A stretch of DNA of 53,497 nt, from assembly GCA_003427395.1 (NCBI GenBank), contig BFEA01000142.1, positions 2,041,681 to 2,095,177 on the forward strand. Direction: 5' to 3'. Under the pieces are notes generated by a model. It saw nothing but the letters and a program-made list of their open reading frames with translations. It was not told where the DNA came from and did no database searches. Each line of letters opens with the position of its first letter. Within the stretch, counting starts at the first letter, position 1. Positions 34,020 to 44,559 of this stretch are shown piece by piece. A program made the position numbers and the translations under genes. Source of the stretch: Chara braunii (taxonomy: Eukaryota > Streptophyta > Charophyceae > Charales > Characeae).

Positions 34020-34815
34020 TTTTGCAGATGGGGGAAGGAGAGGTCGGAGATGGCAGCAGGAGAATATGGTGGGAGCAGCGAGAGATGGAGGCAGGAAGAA
34101 GATGGCATAATCAGCAGCAAGAAAATTGACACCCGAAGAAGATGATGGTAGAGGAGAGAGAATAGCAGGAGGAAATGAAAGTAGGAGGTAGGAGATTGCG
34201 GCATGTACAACATCGCAGCAGGGAGGAGATTGAGGGAGAAAGAAGATTACGAGAGGACAGGCTGGAGATGACAACGGGAAAATATCGTCCGAGGTTGGAG
34301 ATAACAATAGCAGGAAGAATCGACACGGGGAAGAGATGACGGCAGAGCAACGGGAGAATATGGTAGGAGGTCAGGGAGGAAATGATGGCAGAGGAGAGTG
34401 ATGGAGAAGAGAGAGATCGAGGACGAGGAGAAAGAACAGGGGGAATCGCGAAGGGAGAAGATGGCAGCGGGTAAAGGGCAGGATCCCCACGAATAGAGTG
34501 GAGCATTTATCCCCCCCTCCGCCCCAAAAAAAAAAAAAAAAAAAAAANNNNNNNNNNNNNNNNNNNNNNNNNNNNNNNNNNNNNNNNNNNNNNNNNNNNN
34601 NNNNNNNNNNNNNNNNNNNNNNNNNNNNNNNNNNNNNNNNNNNNNNNNNNNNNNNNNNNNNNNNNNNNNNNNNNNNNNNNNNAAAAAAAAAAAAAAAAAA
34701 AAAAAGGTTGCAGATCGGGAGAAGATGGCGGCAGGTAGGACATAGCAACAAGGACGAGATCGGGGTTGGGCAGGGAGAAGATGACAGCAGGTTGCAGATG
34801 GCAAGAGAAAATGAA
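34020..34815. repeat. purine-rich minisatellite split by an assembly gap
   Basis: The plus strand is strongly purine-rich, with a loose unit of ~20-30 bases around GAGATGGCAGCAGGAGAATA. N runs from 34548 to 34682 between two A tracts, so array length is unknown. All frames across the gap are artefacts. Confidence 0.75.
34548..34682. other. assembly gap, 135 N
   Basis: A run of N flanked on both sides by A tracts. The flanks suggest the gap sits in an unresolved homopolymer or repeat. Confidence 0.99.
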
Positions 34816-35537
34816 AGACTAATTGTTTTGGTGTTTTTTTTATTGTTCTTTATTCTTCTCACGTTTTTCTCGGTGTGATCGGTCTCCTTTTCTGTCGTTG
34901 TCCCTGGTTTCGAGGTTCTTGTTCCCTTTGCCACCCTCTCTCTCCCTTTTGCCTCCCTCTCCCTCTACTACCCTTTGCTACCGTTTCTCTTCGCTACTAT
35001 CTCCCTCCATTCGTTAAATTTTCTCTTCATCTCTCCCTGTGCTCTCGCCCTTTGCTTCCCTGATCCTGTTTCGCTGCCCCTTTGCTTCTCTGTCCGTTGC
35101 TTACCTGATCTTCTGTTTCGCTGCCCCTGTCCTCTCTTGTCCCTTTGCTTTTCTCTCCCTGAGTCCGTGTCCCGTCGCTCCTTTATCCCTTCGTTTTCTG
35201 TCCCTTAATGGGAGGGGCTTCTTGTTTTGATGGGGTTGGTGGTTGCGATTTTGAGAGAATATACATGCACTTTCCCGGCTGAATGGTGCAGGTGTGTGGT
35301 TGCACGTGCTTGTGTATTCGAATAGGTAATCTCGAAATAACGCTCTTCAGAGTTATTCTTTGCAGTGTCTCGACACTTTCTTGTCTGTCCGTTTTTTCCG
35401 TGTACTGTATCATGTATATGGAGCCAGCTTGCACCGCGGTGGCAGTGAGACCAAGCAATCCTGCTGACGAACCTGGCGATCGTCGGGCGGCATCCCCAAT
35501 CTTCAACTGATGATGCTGACGTGGTTGCAGCTTCAAT

Positions 35538-35569
<32 letters not shown>

Positions 35570-35893
35570 GGCGGGTCGCTCCGTCTATTCGTGGGCAGCT
35601 CCAATGGATTATCTTGCTGCTTGTCTCTTTGCCTTTTTTTTTCTCGCCAGAACAGAGGTGACCTATCCTCTGTTCTGGAGGGGATGGGGGTTATTTCTCT
35701 CCTATCCTCTCTTCTCCTCTTCTCTGTCGCCTCCTTGTTTATCTTTGAATCCGGGATATCGAGTGTCGTATCTGGACCCCAATCGGTCCGATGCATTCCA
35801 ATTTTTGGACTCCAAATATTGATCCAGAAAGACGCCCAAATGAGTTTAAGAGTGTCGAGTAATGGAGCGAGGATTGGTGATGGCCCATCATCG
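34816..35893. other. pyrimidine-rich and unassigned stretch
   Basis: From 34870 to 35210 the plus strand is pyrimidine-rich, the reverse of the purine-rich stretch before it. A ~30-base T tract lies at 35540-35570. Open frames reflect base skew only. An 11-base string, CCTCTGTTCTG, occurs inverted near 35655-35680 (CAGAACAGAGG..CCTCTGTTCTGG). Confidence 0.45.
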
Positions 35894-36370
35894 ATCATTT
35901 GGTATCTTTATCATTGTTTACGGTGCATGGTTCTCATCCTCTCTACAGGAAGGCCCTTAGTCTCTCGCCAAAACCCTTGATTCTCCATATGCTCTGCCTC
36001 TATTCTCCTGTTCTCTGCCTCTGTTCTACTGTTCTTATTGATCTTTGGACTCTTTACATTCCCGCTGTCGTCATATCGTGGCAATGTCTCTCATTGTCAT
36101 CATTTTCGCACGGCCATAACACACTGGCTTCGCTCCATGTAGTGTTGTGCACTGGAGCGAAGCCAGTGTGTCGTGGCCGTACGAAAATGAGAAAAATGAA
36201 AGACATTGCCACGATATGACGATAGCGGGAATGTAAAGAGTTCAAAGATCAATAAGAACAGTAGAAGAGAGGCAGAGGACAGGAGAAGAGAGGTAGAGCA
36301 GATGGGGGGGGCTTGCTGCAGAGAGGATGAGAACCATGCACCGTAGACAATAATAAAGATACCAAATGAT
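35894..36370. repeat. large foldback (long imperfect hairpin)
   Basis: Arms of about 220-240 bases meet at a ~15-base loop (36138-36152). Near the loop CGCTCCA (36131-36137) pairs with TGGAGCG (36153-36159); the inner ~80 bases (from GAAGCCAGTGTGTCG out to ATTCCCGC) are about 90% complementary. The outer arms include CTCTGCCTC/GAGGCAGAG and, at the edge, ATCATTTGGT/ACCAAATGAT. Arms carry small indels. No coding frame spans it. It may be a foldback transposon, an inverted duplication, or a hairpin RNA source. Confidence 0.85.
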
Positions 36371-36459
36371 TAATGAACGGGGTGCAGAAAGCGTCCAGAT
36401 GCATGTAGAGCATTAGAAAGTGCAGCAAGGCCCTTCGTCTCTCGACAAAAAAGAACAAA

Positions 36460-36537
<78 letters not shown>

Positions 36538-36754
36538 CTCTCTCTCCTCCCCCTAGGGCGAGGTCCCACTAACAACGAGGATCAGACCATTTCTCGATTT
36601 ATGCATGTCATCCTTGTGGAGGGGCCATGCCAATCTTCTTTCTCTGTATCTTCCAATTTTAACGGAAGTCGGGAAGGACCAACGATAATTTTGGTTTTTT
36701 TTTTTTTTTTTTCCCCCAACAAGGATTGGATTTAGCGCCTGGATGTGTTTTATT
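36371..36754. repeat. (CT)n microsatellite and flanks
   Basis: A (CT)n run of ~75 bases lies at about 36463-36535, preceded by AAGGCCCTTCGTCTCTCGAC, a direct echo of AAGGCCCTTAGTCTCTCGCC near 35950. A T tract lies near 36696-36712. Confidence 0.75.
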
Positions 36755-37000
36755 CTGAGATGCAGAAAAGCAGATCAATAGCGATTCTCTGCACCTTTTG
36801 GCAAACACGCACGTCCACAAAGTAAAAAAAAAAAAAAACACGCATGTCCAGATTCCGGCCTTGAATCACATTCTCTCTGCTCGTGGAACCTCGGCCCTGG
36901 GTGCCTTTTATGTACTCTTTTTATGTTTACGCCCGACTCTGGACATGTTTGTGGAGAGGTGCAGAAAATCGCGCGTGATCTGCTTTTCTGCATCTCGACG
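36755..37000. repeat. second foldback, ~60 bp arms
   Basis: GAGATGCAGAAAAGCAGATC (36758 on) is inverted near 36980-36998 (GATCTGCTTTTCTGCATCTC). The arms continue through GCGATT(C/T)TCTGCACCT and AACAYG..GTCCA on the opposite side. About 120 bases of unrelated sequence separate the arms. It lies 225 bases upstream of the hAT coding region and may belong to that element. Confidence 0.8.
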
Positions 37001-37224
37001 AAAAGCACGTTCAGATTCGGGCAATCCTCCCTGCAAGTGGGATGCAAGGAACCCGTCAGTTCACAGCTTGCTGGAGTGCAATATCTCGCATGCATTCATG
37101 TTATCACACAGATGGTCTCACGCAAGATAGAGTCGAGATGAGATAGGAATCATCAAGGGTATGGTGTTCATTTTTTAATTTTCGCTTTTCTTGTTTTTTT
37201 TCCGGGTCAGGGAAGCGTGCGAAC

Positions 37225-39422
37225 ATGCAGGGGCAGCATAGCAGCGGAGCATCGACATCGCGGCCATCGTTGAACAGCGCTGGCATGCATGAGGGGAAAT
37301 CTGGTACTTTGGTACGAAGTTTTGGGATAATGTCGACAGCAGAAAAAACCGACATGTTCACATTTAAGGCACGAATCGAGCGTGTCTTAAAGAAGGGTGG
37401 GCCAGGTGTTGAGTACGTCCTCAAAGACGAAAGCTCAAGCACTGAATCTTGCTGGAAACGGTTTGGGCATGTATGCAAGCAAGACGGGTCGCCTGTGTGG
37501 GAGCACAACACAGGTTATGTGGCATGTAGGCACTGCAACTACCCCTATGCGTATACAACATCGAATGGGACAAGTTCGTTGAACAACCATAAATGTCCTC
37601 TTGAGAACAGGGAGGCTGGGTCTTTGCGGTGTTTTGTGGGCAATATTGAACCTACTGCTGCACAGAAGAAAAAACTGGCAAAGGCAGCGGCGTTAATGTG
37701 TTGTGAGGACCTTCGTCCATTTTGCATATTTTATGACGCAGGTTTTATAAAAGTTGCACAAGTCATTTTGGATGTTGGAATTAGCATTGGCAAAGGCATG
37801 CGAGCGGAAAGTCTGATGCATGCGCCGAACACAGTGAAGCAACAAATATTGTTGACTGCGGAATCTCTTCGAAAAATAGCGAGTGAAAGAGTAAAAGAGC
37901 ACTTCGAGGAGGGAATATGTGCTGGGTTCAAAATTGACATGTGGACAGATGCAATGAGGAAAAACTCATTTGTGTCTGTTACAATTCATTACATTGATAA
38001 TTGTTTCAAGCTGCACAATAGAACCTTACAAGTGAAGGCATTTTACGATGAGGCGCACACTGCACCTCTCATTTTGAAGGCATTTCGAGAATGTCTCGAA
38101 GCGTACGGATGCACTGATCCGGAACTGTGTTTTGTGTGCTTGGACAGTAGGTCAAATATGTGTGGAGCAGAGGGCATTCGGAGTGTGTACCGAATGCTCC
38201 CGTGCGCAGATCACAAAATCGCAACCATCTTGACCACAGTCTTGAACAAAACCACAACGGTGAGCAATAAGGTGACGTCACTCCTTTTTATAAGTTCTAT
38301 GACACCGCACCTGAGGTTTTTGACATGATTGATCACTACAAAGAGCTGGTCAGGTACTTCAAGCAAGCAAATCTTCATAACAGTTTGAAAACCACTTTGA
38401 AGCAAGAGAATGCAACACGGTGGAATTCATTATTAAGACTGTTAGAAAGCGTCGTTGAAAATTATGAAGATATTACGAACATTCTTGTCAGTCGAACTGC
38501 AAATCGTGCGATTCTCATCGCAAAGATTGACCGCCAGCTGTTGGAAGAGTTGGCAAGGTTTCTCAAAGCTTTTCAGGCGGCAACCTTAAAGCTTGAGAAA
38601 TTTCTTGAGTCGACTCTTCACCTAGTCCCTTTTGAGCGACACTCTCTCATGGAACGTTGTGAGATTCGAACTGTGCCTTTGCAGGTTGTGGACAGCAGTG
38701 GAAAATAAACCACCATCCCTCCAGACTCTGCAGGCATAAGGGGAATCAAGAAGCTTGTGAAAGAGGTATTCAGGGAGAAATGGGAGCTTGATGATGTGCA
38801 CGTTCAGGTTGCACTTTTAGACCCGAGGCAGAAAGATCGCTTAGACTTTTTTTACGTTCCTGTTGCTCAAATAAAAAAAGCACAGAGTGGCATGAGAAGG
38901 ATGATGCTCATTGTCGGTGCAAGAGTGGAAGAAGAGGTGAGTAAGGAAGGTTTCAGAGAAGTTGTATCAGAAAAAGAACGTTCTCCACAACCATTGAAAA
39001 AACGGAAGGTGGATGAGACGAAACCTCGTACTGGATTGTGCAGCTCTGATGAAGAAGATGAAGACATAGATGCAGCTGCGGGCAATGCGTCATTGACTAG
39101 TGAAGAGCATATACAGAAGGAGCTCAATTATTATTGGAGCCTAAAGTTGACAAAGGATGAGAAGCGATCGTTCGATATTTTGGCTTGGTGGAAGGCAAAA
39201 GGGGTTGCAGTAGTGACTTTTGAACAACAATTGTTGTTCTCCCCCCTTCCTATTATGGCACGAGTGGCACGTGCCATCCTATCTGTGCCTGCATCAAGTT
39301 CAAAAAGCGAGTGTAATTTTTTCGATGCAGGCAACACTATTACTAAAAAACGGAATTCGATAAAACCGTCAGTGGTGAATGATGTTTTGTTCGTTAGATC
39401 GAACAAAGACTTGGCAATTTAG
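37225..39422 (+). pseudogene. hAT-family transposase with BED zinc finger
   Basis: Cut-and-paste DNA transposase. The first part (37225-38328) has a BED-type finger (C101, C104, H122, C124; ACRHCNYPYAY) and the RNase H-like fold with Asp in DMWTD (residues 238-242) and CLDSRSNM (Asp307), followed by a CADH motif. A -1 frameshift near 38268 moves the reading to the frame 38277-39422, where an in-frame TAA stands at 38706-38708. The C-terminus is the hAT dimerisation domain: FDILAWWKAKG, PIMARVARAILSVPASSSKS and AGNTITKKRNS. The acidic/basic linker DEEDEDIDAA is extra. Only two lesions are visible, so loss of function is recent, unless the shift is a short intron. ATG at 37225 is the first in frame upstream of the finger. 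Confidence 0.9.
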
Positions 39423-39879
39423 GACTGCAGTATTTTAGATATTTGCAATCCTAGTGAAAATGACTGGAGCCAGATAGATCAAGAAAATTGTTTCCTAGTG
39501 AGCCAGCAAACTTTGCAGAGTGAGATACGAAGCTTCAAGTTCAAAATTTGATTGATCTCATTTTTCAATGCTAAGAAGACCTAGACAAACTTTGAGATGC
39601 CAAACCAATGAAAGTATGTGAGGTTATATTATAAGTGACTTGTCTTTCTTGATGATGGCATACTTCTTTCTTTGTCCACTAAGGATTTGTTATTATTTTG
39701 ATAATTATGTTTTGTTTTGTTTTTTTCTCTTTCGAGACACCTCTAGTATGCTTTGAATTTTGTTTTTGTTTTCTAATGGCTTTTATTTTCGCATACACAT
39801 GTGGCATGTGCAGTTGTCTTGAGCCTTACCATTCATGTGCGTACTTGTTCTTCAATTCAAATAGTTGGAAAACTTGGGA
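39423..39879. other. 3' flank of the hAT coding region
   Basis: AT-rich, with no convincing gene. It is probably the 3' untranslated part of the hAT element. I could not identify terminal inverted repeats or an 8 bp target duplication. Confidence 0.5.
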
Positions 39880-40030
39880 AGACAATAGCGGGTACGGGCG
39901 GGTGCGGGTGGTAAAAAAAATACCGGCTATGAGCGGGTGCGGGTGGGATTATGCTTGAGGGTCTGGGCAGGTCTGGCTGCAACCCTTCAACAAGACCTAG
40001 GCGCGGGCGGGCTCTGGTTTGTACGCTCAA
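39880..40030. repeat. CGGGT-rich cluster, possible hAT subterminal repeat
   Basis: CGGGTACGGGCGGGTGCGGG and GAGCGGGTGCGGGTGGG occur within 60 bases, followed by CTGGGCAGGTCTGGCTGC. Short G-rich direct repeats of this kind are typical of hAT subterminal regions. TGGGCAGGTCTGGCT also occurs near 32559, close to another CGGGT patch (32690-32730), so the two could be the ends of one large insertion; this is untested. Confidence 0.35.
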
Positions 40031-40659
40031 ATCGGGCGCAGCTGCGGCTGGGCCAGGTTCTGAGGATTTTTAAACAGCTGTTTTGGCTGGCTACGGCTGC
40101 CAAATATTATGGATGTCCAAAATGGGTCGGCGTGGCTGTAGGAAAAGTAGGAGTTTGCGAGCTCTGCCACAGAGGCCTTGGCATGGATTACGGGTTGCAA
40201 TCCCGCCTGTCGCCTTCCTCTCAGAACCAGGGGACTAAACTTGAGAGTAAGAAGGGCATAAGTAGCAACATTAAGTCCCTCAGATACAGGAGAGGTGCAC
40301 TCAGACTCGCAGGAGAGGGCCTTGATATCTTGAATCGTCTGAGGGCCCTGCAATGGCGACCGAAATGCAGCAGTAACCCAGTCAACACGAAGTTAAACTG
40401 TCGAAGTCAACCTTTTGATGACCTCCCAATTCGCAGCAATGGCCCCTCTCGCAAGCTTGCCCCCTCCCCGACTGTTCCCTTGCCTTCCTACTACTCCGAT
40501 CGGCAGGATAGGCAACCCGCCAGCCCGCACATAAGTCCCCAAACTTTATGGTTATCCACTGCCCCTCCCGTGACGACAAGCCCGATGGTCATAGGTGAGC
40601 CCGCAACCCTCTCAATTCCTTCCGCGACGCTCCGCTGCAGTTGCTGCGCCGATGCCCGC
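40031..40659 (-). other. possible exon-like or SINE-body segment
   Basis: A minus frame at 40027-40353 reads protein-like (TIQDIKALSCESECTSPVSE, GLNVATYALLTLKFSPLVLR) just after a CGCCATTGCAG acceptor-like site. The plus strand is open for 241 codons (39937-40662) in GC-rich sequence. No domain is recognised on either strand. It lies directly downstream of the tRNA-like head at 40735, so it may be SINE body or a captured gene fragment. Confidence 0.25.
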
Positions 40660-40735
40660 TAGCCTCGATCCCCGAACCTCCGCCTCCCGAATCCCATGCT
40701 GTAACCAATAGGGCTAAGCCCAAGCCTGGAGTTAG
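40660..40735 (-). repeat. second tRNA-like SINE head
   Basis: On the minus strand TAGCCCTATTGGTTACAGCA closely resembles a tRNA D arm/A box, and GGAGGTTCGGGGATCGAGG follows at tRNA spacing as a B box. The anticodon arm does not fold properly, so this is a tRNA-derived sequence rather than a tRNA gene. Confidence 0.45.
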
Positions 40736-41222
40736 CCTGCGCGAAATCCAGTATAAGGTGATGCAGCGCAGTGCCTAGGCCCGAAAAACGGCCTAGGCAT
40801 CGTCCCCGCCTGCACCCAAACCCGCGGCCGCTAAGTATTCGCGTCGGCCTACCCAAACAATATCGTAGCCGCCCCCGCGCGCCATCCTATGCCGCCCCAT
40901 TTACCGCACAAGGTCGCACCGTCGTTGTCGATGCCGTCGTCCTCGCCCGCGCGCTCGCCTCGGTCAAAAGAAAATATCCTGAATTCCTACTTAATCATAA
41001 ATAAATAAATAAAAATAAAACAAAGTTAAACCGACCGGCGTTCGGGCCGGCTTTATAATCAACGACAAGGAAAGAAATCTCGCGCGCCTTAAACCCTGCT
41101 CGCCCACGCACTCTCTACTTCTATACCTCATAGCCTACCTATAGTCACCACACTGCCGCAAGTCGCGCGACCTTCTCAACAATTCCGGGTCAAACTTGTT
41201 TTCTGTCACTTGCAAAAACCAG
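40736..41222. other. GC-rich unassigned stretch
   Basis: Pro/Arg-type open frames reflect base composition. No gene recognised. An AAATAAATAAATAAAAATAAA run lies near 41000. Confidence 0.5.
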
Positions 41223-41281
41223 GGCGGATACCCTTGTAAGGGTATTCACGCCGACAACGTGCATTTAGATCTCGTTGTCGG
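41223..41281. other. two adjacent strong hairpins
   Basis: ATACCCTT-GT-AAGGGTAT (41228-41245), set within GGCG..CGCC, is followed by CCGACAACG (41251-41259) pairing with CGTTGTCGG (41273-41281). Both stems are perfect. They lie about 350 bases upstream of the Ty3/gypsy gag remnant and could be part of its 5' leader or LTR. Confidence 0.7.
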
Positions 41282-41477
41282 AAACGCACATCGAGTCGTG
41301 ACACGTTGAAGCGAACTGTTAATTTGCAGTAGGCCAGATTTGACTCATCTTCCCTCTCCACACTGTTTGTAATACCACAAATCAGTATGTTATTGCCTCT
41401 CTTATTGTATCTATTTCTTCTTTGAGTGTGGTGACTAGCCTATCGAGACTTATAGTAGGTGCAACCTCCATTGTTGC

Positions 41478-41486
41478 TATATAAAA
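41478..41486 (+). promoter_or_regulatory. TATA-box-like sequence upstream of gag remnant
   Basis: TATATAAAA stands about 145 bases before the gag-like frame, a reasonable place for the promoter of the Ty3/gypsy element. Sequence match only. Confidence 0.3.
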
Positions 41487-41623
41487 CGACGGCGGAAGAA
41501 CTTCTACAATTGTTGCAGCCTTAGTCTCAAACCCAACCATCGCAGACCCAAGTTACAACTTCCCATGTGTGGACAGGAAAATGACTTAGATGCCGTCTAA
41601 GTACGATGGAGGACATTGAGTGA

Positions 41624-42540
41624 TTGATCAGTACTATGCGATCCTTCTTTGATGTGATGAGGACACCCTCTGTTACTCAGACGGTGGTCATAAGGAAAAA
41701 CGTGGAACGTTCCGTACGGGGCTTCCTAGAAGTCCAAGTTGTACAATTAGGTTATAAAACGATAGATTATAACATATGGCTGAAAGCTACGCCAATAACC
41801 ACATTCGAGAACCTTTTAATTAAGCAATATGGAGATCATCTACATACCGTAGTTAAAATCAGGCTCAAAACAAAATCACGCACAATAAGTGGACGGGCTT
41901 TATGCACAGTCTGCAGCGATACCTTAGTCAACTTTTTGCTTCTCTTGATATGAAAATGGTTGCACAGTCTTGCATTGATGTTGCCAAAGGTCCGGTTCCT
42001 TAAACTCTAACATATAAGGATTGGCTTTCCTTCATTGGGGATCTAACTGTGATTGAGGCACATAACCTTACGGGTGGATCGAGAGGCAAGAAGTCCACAA
42101 GCTTTAGGAGCAGCATCCGTTTTGTTGTGTACGCTCTGTTGGAAGTTGACGAGCAGTTCTTCGCAGAAAACTCTTCTCTTGGTAATGATCAAGGGCAAAA
42201 TTATGGGGCGTCTTACTCTTCGTCAGCCCACGAGTCTGAAATTGTTAATAAAGATGAAAAACTTAATACCTTTACTAAGTCGGGCAAAGGTACGAAACCA
42301 AACCTGTCTGTAGGGAAACCGACAACAGGCGTTAAAATGTCGTTTGCCCACTCTACTGTAAGAGAGGCTGAGCCAGTAAATGGTAGTCCTTCTACGGATT
42401 TAATTCCATTTAGCGGTCGTATTCTCATACACCCTCATCTGGTAAATCCAAGGCTACAACAAATCCAGTTCTATATGTCGAGCCTTGGGAGGAGTCTAAG
42501 AAGATTGACTTCCTCTCTCACCTAGAGCATTGGGTTGAGA
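41624..42540 (+). pseudogene. gag remnant of the Ty3/gypsy element
   Basis: The reading passes through at least three frames. Fragments such as YNIWLKATPITTFENLLIKQ and, after frameshifts, LSQLFASLDMKMVAQS look like a capsid-type helical domain. A later open segment (42049-42525, 158 codons) is Ser/Gly/Lys-rich and resembles a gag-protease linker. No zinc knuckle is visible. Confidence 0.6.
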
Positions 42541-43209
42541 TGAAGCAACAACATGCTTAAGGGACAGCGAAGTTGATCTTTTTCAAGCTCCTCATTAACC
42601 ACCCTTCTACTGCTAACTTTTTTTGTCTGCACGGGGTTCGCAATGTAGGCTTGGGAATCAGTGGAAGTGCACAACCTTTGTCATGCCCTAGTAGGCAACA
42701 AATAAGTTGTCTCTTCTATGTATGCAGTGAAAGGTGTGCGCATTACCTTTGACAAGGACAAAATTGTCACGTGCGCACTAAATATCTATGTCCTTGATGA
42801 ATGTTGTTTTGACGCAGTTATTAGCATATGTTTGTTGAAGTCCCTTCCCTGGTGACTTCCCTAAATGTCATGCAATTTTGCAAAAAGTGGCGCAGACGCA
42901 AGGAGGATGAACAATTATACATAGTTTTTTATCATCCTATTCACATGAGCTCTACGTTTACGACAAGTACTACTTCGACTTTGCATCGTTATTTTATTTC
43001 TCGATTACCTACTTCTATTTTTTATCCATTTATTTCGAAGTCCAAATAATTGTACTTTATTGTGTTATTCTGACTGCTAATTTCCAGCCTGACTTGTTTG
43101 GACCTGATTTTTATACTTCCTTTCCACCTACGGAGATCCGAACACAAATTTGCAGCATTCTTAACCAATTTTCATAAGTTTAAATTAAACCACTTGGAGT
43201 TTCGTACGT
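42541..43209 (+). pseudogene. protease-region remnant of the Ty3/gypsy element
   Basis: Stop-riddled. Readable pieces such as VKGVRITFDKDKIVTCALNI and YVLDECCFDAVIS resemble the strand-rich segment after the retropepsin active site. The catalytic DTG/DSG itself is not recognisable. Confidence 0.4.
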
Positions 43210-43870
43210 TCAGTTAGATACGAGATCGAGTTTATTGAAGGCAACGTTCCTCCAAAAGGTTGTGTGTACTGCATGAGACTCGCCGAGTTTGAGGAACTAT
43301 GGAGGCATATTGACAATATGATTGACAACGAGTGATCTGGATTTGGAGCACTAGTCCTATTTGTTCAAAAAAAAAAATGCAAACTTTGAATGTGTATCGT
43401 AGAATTAGCAGAATCATAAGAAAAAATGCATACCCTTTGCCATACATCGATGAGTTGCTTGATGCTGTAGGTGGGTGTAAGGTGTTTACCAAGATCAACC
43501 TCAAATCAAGTTATCACCATATTAAAGTCGACCATTAAAATCAACACAAGGCCGCATTTAAAACACGTGATGGGCTATATGAATCCTCTTATATCTTTCG
43601 TTCTTACAAATACATCGACCACCTTTCAATGTCTCATGGGCAAAGCACTTTGTGACCACATGGGTAAATTTGTTCCCGTCTATCTCGATGACATCTTTAT
43701 CTTCACGAATCGATGGAGGAATACATCAGACATCTTGATGAGGTGTTCAACATCTTCAAGAAAATGCAGCTTCATTTCAACTGAGAAAAATATGAGTTTG
43801 GGAAGGAAAGCAACATTTATATTGGGCACCGCTTGTCTGTTGTAGGCCTTGAGCTTGAGGCAACCAAAAT
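43210..43870 (+). pseudogene. Ty3/gypsy reverse transcriptase remnant
   Basis: Landmarks in order: EGNVPPKGCVYCMRLAEFEE (N-terminal PP-x-YR-type region), NAYPLPYIDELLDAVGG, FTKINLKSSYHHI (motif A, where the catalytic Asp is Asn), FVLTNTSTTFQCLMGKAL, then VYLDDIFIF (motif C, 43678-43704, YLDD retained). A stop lies near 43333-43335 and frames change at about 43540 and 43710. The family would polymerise cDNA from element RNA; this copy cannot. Confidence 0.85.
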
Positions 43871-44559
43871 TAAGGTCATTCGCACGTGACCTTAATTGTT
43901 AAATGTTCGTGAACTGCGTTATTTCCTTGGTCTTGCATCCTATTACCGAAAGTTTGTCTTCCAATTTTCTATCATTGCACGTCCATTGTCTCGATAACAA
44001 GCAAGAATGTGTCTTATAAATGGGATGGAAATTGCGAGACTGCCTTTCAAGCCTTATAAGAGGTCTTGGTGAGGTTATGTGCTCCGCATTGCAGATTCCA
44101 AACTCACATTCGTACTTACTACAGATGCGAGCCCGTATGGGATTCGCGTATGTATTACGTCCGCTAAAGTACTACAGCAAGCGCATGCCCAGTGAAAGGT
44201 AGCTACTTCCACCTACATGAGAGAGCTCTATGCCTTAAGAGACGCACTAAACCACGGGAAACACTATTTCAAAGTTTTTTCAGATCACGAGTCTTTATAA
44301 CGGATAAAGACACACAATACCCAATTTACAACATTGACCCGCTGACTGTATGAGATTGCTGTGCATGATTTTGAGTTGAAACACAAGAAAGGTTGTTTTT
44401 ATAGCGTTGTGTCTGCACCATGAGTAAACCGACAAGAATTCGGACCTTAGCCCTATGATCAAGCAGCTTTAGGATGACCAAAGCAGTCAGCCTGAATTCC
44501 ACGAGTGTGAGGGTCTGACTTTCCGACGCTTTGGAAAACATGACCGATTATATGTACCC
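43871..44559 (+). pseudogene. Ty3/gypsy RNase H and connection remnant
   Basis: After the RT thumb trace (LRYFLGLASYYRKFVFQFSI) comes TFVLTTDASPYGI (Asp at 44123-44125), then YMRELYALRDALNHGKHYFK with the catalytic Glu, then VFSDHESL with the next Asp. These three acidic residues match RNase H. Several stops interrupt it. Confidence 0.75.

Noticed and set aside
34247-34934. Frames spanning the N gap
   Set aside because: They read through undetermined bases.
40990-41620. 5' LTR of the Ty3/gypsy element
   Set aside because: Looked for a match to the sequence starting TGTAATGATC at 45987 and found none.
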